From assembly GCA_003990745.1 (NCBI GenBank), contig RBNI01005333.1, positions 1-12,717 of the forward strand: a stretch of DNA of 12,717 nucleotides. Direction: 5' to 3'. Below the pieces are notes generated by a model, which searched no databases, was not told where the DNA came from, and saw only the letters and a list, made by a program, of their open reading frames with translations. This DNA comes from Jimgerdemannia flammicorona. Taxonomy: Eukaryota > Mucoromycota > Endogonomycetes > Endogonales > Endogonaceae. Made by a program: the position numbers and the translations under genes. Below, piece by piece: positions 1-6,441 of this stretch. How positions within the stretch are numbered: the first letter of the stretch is position 1; each line of letters opens with the position of its first letter.

Positions 1-112
1 TCTCCACCAATCACCTCTGATATCCCCCACCAGCACCCCCACCCCTCCACCACCCATTCAACATATCTATCATTACAACATATCTGTCATCAGCCACTCC
101 CATCTAGCCACC
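1..112. other. Unassigned pyrimidine-rich flank, left part
   Basis: This stretch is rich in C and short CCACC/CACCC runs. I recognise no protein or RNA. Its composition resembles 693-971, and the two parts were contiguous before the foldback element at 121-684 inserted, as the 8-bp duplication shows. It may be degraded repeat or intergenic DNA. Confidence 0.4.
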
Positions 113-120
113 CTCACTCC
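113..120. repeat. Target site duplication of the foldback element, left copy
   Basis: CTCACTCC at 113-120 is repeated exactly at 685-692, directly outside the terminal inverted repeats. Eight base pairs is the duplication length made by hAT-superfamily transposases. Confidence 0.88.
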
Positions 121-372
121 TAGTGCTCCAACCGAGTTGATCCAGATGGGATTCGAATCCCATCCAGATCAACCCATCTGGATCGATTCGAATCAACCAT
201 TGTTTTTGATTTCCAAATTAGACAATTAAATGTTTACATTAATAACTTGATGAATAATCATCCAAATTTGATGATCTTGGTGTCATTTGAAAGCCCTTAA
301 TAAGGCCTTTCTAATGATATCAAGATCATTGAAATTGGATTATGCGTTGCTGAGATATTAAGGAAAATGTTC
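121..372. repeat. Left arm of long inverted repeat (partner 432-684)
   Basis: The arm pairs with 432-684. The best conserved stretch runs from about 195 to 365 and contains matched blocks such as ATTAAATGTTTACAT, AACTTGATGAATAATCATCC and CCCTTAATAAGGCC, each found as its reverse complement in the right arm. The outermost 60 bp beyond the 9-bp terminal repeat match less well. A transcript across the element would form a very long hairpin. Confidence 0.85.
136..173. repeat. Subterminal palindrome in the foldback element
   Basis: Positions 136-173 form an imperfect 38-bp palindrome with a perfect 18-bp core (146-163, ATGGGATTCGAATCCCAT). The right end lacks a matching palindrome. There, around 628-655, a short AATCTGAATC unit is repeated in direct orientation. 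Subterminal repeats of this kind can be transposase binding sites in hAT elements, so this role is inferred. Confidence 0.6.
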
Positions 373-684
373 TTTTGACGTAATTTTCAAAATCGGCAAG
401 TCAAATAATTTCTGAAATCGACAAGTCAGACGTTTTCCTTGATAACTCAGCAATGTATGATCCTATTTCAACGATCTTGGTATCATTAGAAAGGCCTTAT
501 TAAGGGCTTTAAAATGACACTAAGATCATCAAATTTGGATGATTATTCATCAAGTTATTGATGTAAACATTTAATTATCTAATTTGGAAATCAAAACAAT
601 AGTTGATTTGAATCAATCTAGATGGAATTCAATCTGAATCAATCTGAATCCAATCCAGATTAAATTGACTTGTTAGGAGCACTA

Positions 685-692
685 CTCACTCC
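685..692. repeat. Target site duplication of the foldback element, right copy
   Basis: CTCACTCC matches 113-120 at all eight positions and directly abuts the right terminal inverted repeat. Confidence 0.88.
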
Positions 693-971
693 CAATATCA
701 ACTATTGACCCTCCTCAAATATATATAGCTAATGTCTCATAAGTCTGACTCAAATCACTAGTACTTATCTTAATATCAACCACTCATCTCCCAACCCCCT
801 CTACCAACCTCCTCTGGAGGTCACCCCACCTCCCTTCTGCCATCAATCCTGGTGGGTGTACCCTCAGTCACATCTTAATTTTTCTCCAAAAGTTATCCAT
901 TATCTCATACTCCCCTAGCCAATATTCAGGACTCTGTATCATTCCTCTCTTCTGCCTGATGTTTAGATACT
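693..971. other. Unassigned pyrimidine-rich flank, right part
   Basis: This continues the C/T-rich DNA of 1-112. No domain or RNA gene is recognisable on either strand. One minus-strand frame is fairly open but contains several TGA/TAG stops and matches nothing I know. The stretch ends at the LTR of element A. Confidence 0.4.
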
Positions 972-1428
972 TGTAACAGTTCTAGTTTTTTTAAGAGAAA
1001 GTAGCTAAATCTGAAAGTTCTAGTTGTCCTAAAGAGATACTTAAAGGTTCAAGTATTCTCAAAGGATTTCTGAGGGAAAATATTCTGAGCTTTATTTAGA
1101 TAGAGAATAAGGATATTTATATATATATAATTTGAAAGAAAGATTTAAAAGGATCTTGAAAAGAAAGAGAAATGCCAAGAAATAAGTTCTTGGCAAAGCT
1201 GACTAATACTATTCTACAATGTTTTAAAAGGTTCTATGACTAGCTAAGATAAGATATTTAGTGTCAAAGAAAGACAAGAATATTCTAGTAATATCTGAGC
1301 ACTAAGAGAAGATTTCTAAGCAAGTAAAAGATGGTAGAATATAGTAGAATATTTAAGAAATGATAAGAAAGACTAACTAAAAGATGTGAAAATATATTAA
1401 GAGTAAATATGACTATGAAATTATTATA
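972..1428 (-). repeat. 3' LTR of element A
   Basis: It starts TGTAACAGTTCTAG like the LTRs of B, keeps an AATAAA signal (1096-1091) and a TATA box (1121-1114) at the positions expected from B, and ends at about 1428 where the terminal CA has become TA. Length is about 457 bp against 404 bp in B. The sequence is strongly AT-shifted. Confidence 0.75.
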
Positions 1429-1442
1429 TATCTCTCTCTTTA
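1429..1442 (-). other. Eroded polypurine tract of element A and tail stop
   Basis: The plus strand reads TATCTCTCTCTTTA, aligning with TCTCCCCCTCCTTA beside B's LTR. Replacement of C by T has weakened the tract. A frame reading N-E-D-I-S-S-stop (1460-1440) ends at it, as in B and C. Confidence 0.6.
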
Positions 1443-1525
1443 AGAACTAATATCCTCATTGAGTTCTTAAGTAATATAAGACTAGATATACTTAACTAAA
1501 ATTTCTCAAACTTATATCAGCATAT

Positions 1526-1605
1526 TGGCAGAAATTGGCCATTCTCATATAGAGCAGAGGGCCTATTATCAGACTAATTAACTGGGAGGAGTTCAAATCT
1601 AGCTA
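1526..1605. other. Conserved 3' spacer motif, copy in element A
   Basis: This aligns with 2471-2547 in B and 9651-9720 in C: a GGC-AGAA-TTGGCCAT block, then about 50 bases later GTTCAAAT, a mutated form of GTTCGAAC. Both stems proposed for B and C are damaged here, consistent with the general decay of A. See the B and C copies for the folding argument. Confidence 0.55.
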
Positions 1606-1744
1606 GTAGCTTTATTTTGATAGACTTCTTATTTATTAAATATTCTGCTAGTTCTGGGGTCCCAAAGTAAACTTCTGATGCATAAGATACTGGTCATTGC
1701 CATAGGTCATCAATAATCTAAGGAAGTCACTATAGAGATTGGAT

Positions 1745-1964
1745 AATATATTTTACCTTAAAGTCTTGAACTAGATCTTGAGAATTCTTGAGGTTGACTA
1801 GTAGTTTCTAGGTAGCATCATATTCAGAGTAATCCATCTACTTGACTAAGTATTCAGAATAGCAGTAGTGGATTTGTTTGTCAAGAATTTTCTCAGCTTT
1901 ATACTTAATATAGTCTTTAATAATTAGAGAGGCAGAAGGCTTAGGAATTTGACCAGAGTAAAGT
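1745..1964 (-). pseudogene. Chromodomain remnant of element A polyprotein
   Basis: Read on the minus strand from 1964 this matches the end of B's polyprotein: an EKILDKQ segment, then Y-L-V-K, then the conserved Trp and Gly of the chromodomain. Both tryptophan codons have become TAG, a conserved Gly codon reads Asp, and a Glu reads Lys, all G-to-A changes in sense. The original stop has also been lost through a small length change. The chromodomain of such elements is thought to steer integration to histone-marked chromatin; this copy cannot make one. The upstream part of the gene is missing because B inserted here. Confidence 0.75.
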
Positions 1965-2083
1965 TGTAACAGTTCTAGTTTCTAAATGAGGAAGCGACTA
2001 GTTCTGATGATCCTAAGTAGCTTGAAGAGATACTAAGAGTTCAAGTATTCTCAAAGGATTTCTGGGAGAAAATATTCTGAGAC

Positions 2084-2089
2084 TTTATT
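2084..2089 (-). terminator. Polyadenylation signal AATAAA in the LTR of B
   Basis: The plus strand reads TTTATT, so the sense strand reads AATAAA, about 20 bases downstream of the TATA box. The same arrangement occurs in the other LTRs at 1096-1091, 7729-7724 and 8198-8193. Confidence 0.6.
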
Positions 2090-2106
2090 CATGAGAACAA
2101 AGGGGA

Positions 2107-2114
2107 TATTTATA
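2107..2114 (-). promoter_or_regulatory. LTR TATA box of element B
   Basis: The sense strand reads TTGTATAAATATCCCC, with TATAAATA at 2114-2107. This box is kept in all four LTR copies in the window and marks the U3/R boundary. It would drive the genomic transcript when present in a 5' LTR. Confidence 0.7.
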
Positions 2115-2368
2115 CAAGATTTGAAAGAAGGATCCAGAAGGATCTGAGAAATCAAAGGAAAATGCCAAGAGGAAAGTTCTCAGCAAAGATGACAAATGAT
2201 GACAAATAAAGTTCTACAAGTTTCCAGAACATTCAGTGACTAACTAAATAAGTACTAGTTAATACTCGGTACCAAGAAGGGGATTTCTAAGTATGCAGAA
2301 AGTACCAGAAGGTTATAGAATATTCAAGAAAGACAGAGAAAAGAAATAAACTATACTAAAATATTACA

Positions 2369-2382
2369 TCTCCCCCTCCTTA
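2369..2382 (-). other. Polypurine tract of element B
   Basis: In sense this reads AAGGAGGGGGAGA directly before the TG that opens the 3' LTR. It is the primer for plus-strand DNA synthesis in LTR retrotransposons. A TAA at 2382-2380, ending a short N-E-D-I-D-S frame, overlaps its start. Confidence 0.85.
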
Positions 2383-2470
2383 AGAATCAATGTCCTCGTT
2401 GAATTCTCAAAGTTACATATAATAAACAATAAGACTAAAAGAAACTTCAAATTAAATATATCAACTCATT

Positions 2471-2547
2471 GGCAAGAATTGGCCATCCTTGTATAAGGCG
2501 AGGGCCAAAGTATCATCTTGATTGGATGAGAACTAGTTCGAACCTCG
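2471..2547. other. Conserved, probably folded 3' spacer motif, copy in element B
   Basis: The plus strand contains GGCCAT, a hairpin CCTT-GTAT-AAGG (2487-2498), CGAGG (2499-2503), and later GTTCGAAC followed by CCTCG (2543-2547). CGAGG can pair with CCTCG. In element C the same places carry CGAGAG and CTCTCG, so the pairing survives a changed sequence. The GTTCGAAC box is palindromic and resembles a tRNA T-loop or Pol III B box. It lies in the 3' spacer, between chromodomain stop and polypurine tract. Function is unknown. Confidence 0.55.
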
Positions 2548-2696
2548 TTGGTTGCAGGATTTATAGGATTCTTCTATATCTCTTGTTTCTGATACTATAT
2601 CTCTTAGAGAGCCCCAATATGTAATGTGCCTGATCAGTACAGTAGGTCATCTACTATCTAAGGGGAGAATCTCACAGGCAGTCAATGAGTTCCTTT

Positions 2697-2880
2697 TTAC
2701 TCAAACTCTTGGATGAGGTCTTGAGAGTTCTTGAGATTGGCAGCAGGTTCCCAGATGGCGTCATATTCAGGGTAACCCATCCACTTGACTAGGTATTCTG
2801 TGTAACAGTATCAGACTTGCTTGTCTAAAATTTTCTCAACTTCATACTCGATGTGGTCTTCAACTATGACTGGTGCTGAT
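2697..2880 (-). pseudogene. Chromodomain of element B
   Basis: The segment from IEYEVEKILDKQV through YLVKWMGYPEYDAIWEP to LIQEFE and stop has the layout of a chromodomain: a beta-strand start, the V-K-W-x-G-Y core and a C-terminal helix after W-E-P. It is interrupted once by TGA at 2813-2811, probably from CGA. The C-terminal position after the integrase GPF module is that of chromoviruses, where the domain binds modified histones and guides insertion. Aromatic cage residues cannot all be assigned by eye. Confidence 0.85.
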
Positions 2881-3977
2881 GGTGTCGGAATTCGGCCAGG
2901 GTATGGGGGTGACTGATTCCAGACCTTGAGTTGTGATATATGGAATACTGGGTATATATGCATGATTGTTGGCAAGTTGAGATAGTAAGACCAGGTAGAG
3001 ACTTGCTTGGTGATTTCAAAGGGTCCAAGGTACTTGGGCTGGAATTTGGCTAACTGGCGGTTGACTTGAGATTGAATCTTGATGTTGTCAGCTTTAAGTA
3101 GAACCATATTATCAATATTATATATGACATCTTACTGCTTCTTGTCTACATACTTAGCTTGATGTTACTGAGCCTTTTGCAGATTTGTAGTGGCAATCTT
3201 GAGAAGAGAATCCATTTTGTCGATAAGGTTCTGGGCTGTAGGGACTTGAGTGTGACTAAATTACTGGAATTGGACTAGACTTGTAGGGGTCTTGGGGTTT
3301 TGATCGTGAAGTAGCTGGAATGGGGAAAGGTCAGTTGATGATTAGTTGGCATTATTGTAGGTGAACTTAGCATAGGTCAGATAGTGGTCCCAATCATCTT
3401 ACTCATAAGACACATAGTTTCTGAGCATTTGTTCAAGTGTTCTATTCATTCGCTTGGTCTGTCCATCAGTTTGAGGATGGAAGGCAGTAGACATAGCAAT
3501 TTGGATTCCAAGGGTCTTGAAGAGTGCTTGCCAGAAGTGACTTGTGAACTTGGGGTTGCGGTCACTGATAATTACTCAGAGAAGTCCATAATGGCAGAAG
3601 ACAGTCTTGAAGAAGATTCTTGCAATTTCTGGAATAGTGGTATTAGTTGTGGTTGGCTCAGCGATTGTAATCTTGGTGAGATGGTCCACAAACACAACAA
3701 TAGCATCATAGCCTGTTTTGGTTCATGAGAGTTGCACAATGAAGTCCATTGTAACTTATTCAAACTTCTTGATTGGAATTGACAAGGGTTGTAGAAGACT
3801 GGCAGGTGCTTGGTTGCTTAACTTGTTTCTTTGGCAAAGATCACAGCTTTGGACATACTCCTTGATTTCCTTGAGCATATTTGGCCAGTAGTAGTCTCGT
3901 TGGAAATTCTTGATAGTCTTCTCAGTTCCAAGGTGACCAGCTAGTGGGGAGTCATGATGTTCATGAAGAATCTTGTA
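2881..3977 (-). pseudogene. Integrase of element B
   Basis: An H-x6-H-x29-C-x2-C zinc-binding N-terminus is intact (His at 3956 and 3935, Cys at 3845 and 3836). The catalytic core has Asp in T-M-D-F-I (3746-3744) and Asp in I-S-D-R (3563-3561). The glutamate expected 36 residues later in Q-T-E-R is Lys (3455-3453, AAG). A GPF module and P-V-F-H-I-S-Q-L follow near 3020-2925. Ten stops lie between 3758 and 3132. The enzyme would have inserted the cDNA; the loss of the catalytic Glu and the stops make it inactive. Confidence 0.85.
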
Positions 3978-4199
3978 CTATAGTTTAGGGTTGGCAGGAA
4001 TATATATTTTGTCTTGATAGTACACAAGGTTGTCCTTGATGGTATACTTTTCCTTGAATTCCTTAGTATTCCTTTGTAGAACCAGAGAGTCTTGTTCATA
4101 TACCTTCTTGATCTGATTGAGGAATTCAGATACCATAGTGACTTGTAAGATTGTGGCAAGATCAGGTCTTCTTGACAGTGCATCTGGTACAACTAGAGT

Positions 4200-4620
4200 T
4201 TTGCCAGGCTTATAGATGATGTTTGGGGTAAAGGTCTGAAGTAATTGGCTCCACTTGGCTTGTTGGTGAGAAAGGGTTGGTTGAGTATTGATGTACTGAA
4301 GGGACCTGTGATTAGTGATCATGTCGAACTCAACTCCTTCTAGATAGTATCACTAGGTCTTGAGGGCATACATGATTGCCAGGAGTTCCTTTTCATGAGT
4401 AGCTAGCTTTTGTTCCACTGGGGATAATTTTCTTAACTCAAAGGCAATAGGTCGGTGTCCTTGATCATCATCTTGAGAAATGACTGCACCAATAGCAAAG
4501 TTAGATATATCTATAGTAACTGTGAACTTCAAGTTTGGGTCTATGTTTCTAAGGACAGGTGCATGGGTCAGGCAGTTCTTGAGTTCTTGAAAGGCTTGTT
4601 GACAGAAAGCATCCCAGATG
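4200..4620 (-). pseudogene. RNase H domain of element B
   Basis: The domain runs from the F-T-V-T-I-D segment (first catalytic Asp, 4511-4509) through A-I-G-A-V-I-S-Q, H-E-K-E-L-L-A-I (second acidic residue) to I-T-N-H-R-S-L-Q-Y. In related elements, including C in this window, that last motif reads T-D-H, so the third catalytic Asp has become Asn (4313-4311). Two adjacent stops, TAG TGA at 4355-4350, stand where Trp-Arg is usual. It would degrade the RNA strand during reverse transcription. Confidence 0.83.
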
Positions 4621-4652
4621 TAGGGGATATAGAGGTCAGAGTTAGGTTCCTT

Positions 4653-5355
4653 TCACAGGAGATTTGTCAAAGATTCTGCAATACCAGAGAAGTTCTTGAT
4701 AAATCGATGATAGTATCCAGCCAGACCAAGGAAGGACCTGAGTTCAGTGAGGTTTGCTGGTACAGGCCACTGTTCAATGGCTTGTATTTTCCTTGGGTCT
4801 ACTTGAATTCCTTTGACTGATACAATGTGTCCAAGATATTTGACTTGATCCTTGAAAAATTCACATTTCTTGAGCTTTGTGTAGAGCTTGTTCTCATGGG
4901 GGATCTTGAGGACTTGTTCAATATACTTGAGGTGTTCTTCTTCAGTACTACTGAAGATCAGGATATCATCAATGTATACAAGTACAAAGATATAGAGCTG
5001 ATCCTTGAAGACAGTTTGCATGAGGTCTTGAAAGGTTGCTGGTGCATTGGTGAGACCAAAGGCCATGACTAGAAATTTGTAGAGTCCAAAGGGTATCATG
5101 AAGGCAGTCTTGGGTATGTCTTCTGGCTTGATTCGAATTTGGTAATACCCAGAGGTGAGATCAATCTTGGTGAAGTACTTTGCATTCTTTCTTGAGAGTA
5201 TTAAAGATTTGATCTATGAGTGATAGTGAATAATAGTTCTTGACTGTGATCTTGTTGAGTGCTCGGTAGTCTATGCATATTCGCAGAGTATCATCCTTTT
5301 TCTTGACAAATAGGACTGGGGAGCCAAAGGGTGACTTGCTTGGTTGAATGGCTCC
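4653..5355 (-). pseudogene. Reverse transcriptase of element B
   Basis: Reading from G-A-I-Q-P-S the domain shows [22 protein letters not shown], then after the 4-bp insertion [21 protein letters not shown] and the catalytic Y-I-D-D box (4976-4965), ending with F-L-G-L-A-G-Y-Y. All three catalytic aspartates are retained. The frame change falls between the thumb-side D-Q-I-F-N-T-L and the first catalytic Asp. A stop at 4655-4653 follows. The family copies the element RNA into cDNA in virus-like particles. Confidence 0.9.
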
Positions 5356-5729
5356 TCACTCAATGAGTTCATTGAGTTCCTTCTTGACTGCTTCAATTTC
5401 AAGTGGAGACATGTGGTACATTTTCTTCTTAGGTATAGCTGCATCAGATACCAACTTGATTTCGTGGTCATGGTCTCTTGAAGGTGGTAGACCAGATAGT
5501 TTATCTGGGAAGACATCCTTGTACTTGTTCAGTAGTAACTTGATGCTTTCACTAATTGATAGCTTCTTGTCTTCTTTCTTTGGTCAGATCAGTGTCACAA
5601 AGGCACAGGTAGCTTTCTTGAGGGCCTTCTTGAACTGAATTGCTGAAAGAGTAGCAATTGGGGTTCTCATCTGAGTCTTGTCTGGCTTGATGGTAATGTT
5701 GGCTCCATTCTGAATCAAGGTGACTTCAT

Positions 5730-6012
5730 TCTTAGTCCAATCAATCTGAGAGTTGTGCTGTGTAAGTCAGGGTTTGCCTAGGATCAGGTCATGGTCTCCT
5801 AGTAGTGCTACCTCGAAATATAAATATTCCCAGTACTTCTGGATCTTGAGGGGAAGTTTAGTGGCAATTGAGTCAATTGGTAAGGTAGTGCCATCTGCAG
5901 TGACAACTCCACCATTCTTGTCAGCTGGTTTGACAAGAATCTTGAGCTTGTCAATAAGGTTCTTGTTGATGAAGTTCCCAACAGCTCTACTGTCTATGAG
6001 AACATCTAGTTC
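5730..6012 (-). pseudogene. Aspartic protease of element B
   Basis: The segment V-L-I-D-S-R-A-V-G-N-F-I matches the retropepsin active-site loop, but the invariant Gly of D-S-G is Arg (5988-5986, AGA where GGA is expected); Asp is at 5994-5992. Downstream D-L-I-L-G-K-P fits the second conserved motif I-L-G-x-P-W-L, with a TGA (5769-5767) in place of Trp. A TAA lies just before the domain at 6015-6013. The enzyme would cleave the polyprotein. The Gly-to-Arg change alone would probably abolish activity. Confidence 0.78.
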
Positions 6013-6057
6013 TTATCCCTTGACTAGACCTTTGAAAATGAGTATTGAATTGGCTCA

Positions 6058-6441
6058 GTTCTCGGCTATGCTTGCAACTTTGTCAGTGCTACCAAAGCCT
6101 TTCTGATCTTGCTTGGTTGAGGACAGCTTAGTGACTTCTTTGATGACTGATAGAGTGGCTCGCTCCAGAATGAGCTGTGCAATTCTGTCACCTTCATTGA
6201 TAATGTATGGCTGGTTCTTGTGATTGACTAGCAGGACTTGCATTTCACCTCAGAAGTCAGAGTCAATGACTCCAGTACCAACATCCAATGAGTGCTTGAA
6301 ACTGAGGCCAGATCTTGGTGCAATTCTTGCATAATGTTCCTTGGAAATTTCGACTGAAAGGCTAGTTGGAATGAGCCTTCTCTCATGTGCTGGAATAGTG
6401 ACTTGTTGTACTGCTTGAAGGTCTAAACCAATGACTCCTTC
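6058..6441 (-). pseudogene. dUTPase domain inside the gag-pol frame of element B
   Basis: This matches the homotrimeric dUTPase fold motif by motif: I-G-L-D-L-Q-A (motif 1, 6429-6412), A-P-R-S-G-L (motif 2, near 6318-6301), G-V-I-D-S-D-F then G-E-M (motif 3, 6273-6244), E-G-D-R-I-A-Q-L-I (motif 4, 6192-6172) and K-G-F-G-S-T (motif 5, 6099-6085). Order and spacing, about 120 residues, are those of the family. The catalytic Asp of motif 3 is present. A TGA at 6252-6250 replaces an expected Arg in motif 3 and another (6057-6055) follows the domain. The enzyme hydrolyses dUTP to dUMP and so limits uracil in new DNA. It lies between zinc knuckle and protease. Confidence 0.9.

Larger units (their letters stand above)
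121..684. mobile_element. 564-bp foldback element, hAT-type MITE
   Basis: The ends are TAGTGCTCC at 121-129 and GGAGCACTA at 676-684, a perfect 9-bp inverted repeat, flanked by a perfect 8-bp duplication (CTCACTCC). The end TAGTG fits the YARNG consensus of hAT elements. The whole element folds on itself: 121-372 is an imperfect inverted copy of 432-684, leaving a loop of about 60 bp that holds two near-identical direct repeats (around 389-405 and 414-430). I see no transposase reading frame, so it would depend on an autonomous relative elsewhere. Differences between the arms look mostly like transitions. The hAT assignment rests on end motif and duplication length only. Confidence 0.85.
972..1964 (-). 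mobile_element. Element A: 3' fragment of an old Gypsy LTR retrotransposon
   Basis: In element-sense this fragment holds the end of the chromodomain, a 3' spacer, an eroded polypurine tract and a 3' LTR. It aligns along its length with the same part of element B (1965-2905) but is visibly poorer in G and C: most differences replace C by T or G by A. It breaks off at 1964, where the TG of B's LTR starts, inside the stretch between the integrase GPF region and the chromodomain. The rest of A would be expected right of B but is not visible there, so it was deleted or rearranged. Confidence 0.8.
1965..2368 (-). repeat. 3' LTR of element B (404 bp)
   Basis: It begins TGTAAC and ends ATTACA on the plus strand, giving the usual TG...CA ends with a 5-bp inverted repeat, and it abuts a clean polypurine tract. 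In sense it reads U3 (2368 to about 2115), TATA box, a short R with AATAAA, then U5. Over 1965-2114 it matches 7605-7754 with 9 differences counted by eye, all transitions. The U3 halves do not match. Confidence 0.88.

Noticed and set aside
693..971. Degenerate minus-strand gene interrupted by the MITE
   Set aside because: One frame is open except for TGA/TAG codons that could be mutation products, but no motif or family is recognisable and the stretch is too short to judge.
1100..1135. AT-rich run with TATATATATATA as a replication origin or promoter
   Set aside because: It aligns with the LTR TATA box region of B and is better explained as that box enlarged by AT-directed mutation.
3384..3728. 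Plus-strand open frame of 114 codons
   Set aside because: It lies antisense to the integrase of B; its openness follows from the minus-strand code. Other plus-strand frames over elements B and C (for example 4455-4820, 5753-6106, 11301-11750) are rejected for the same reason.
5271..5516. Minus-strand frame of 81 codons with its own ATG
   Set aside because: It is out of phase with the RT frame, which shows clear family motifs in the neighbouring phase. The same holds for 12437-12709 in element C.
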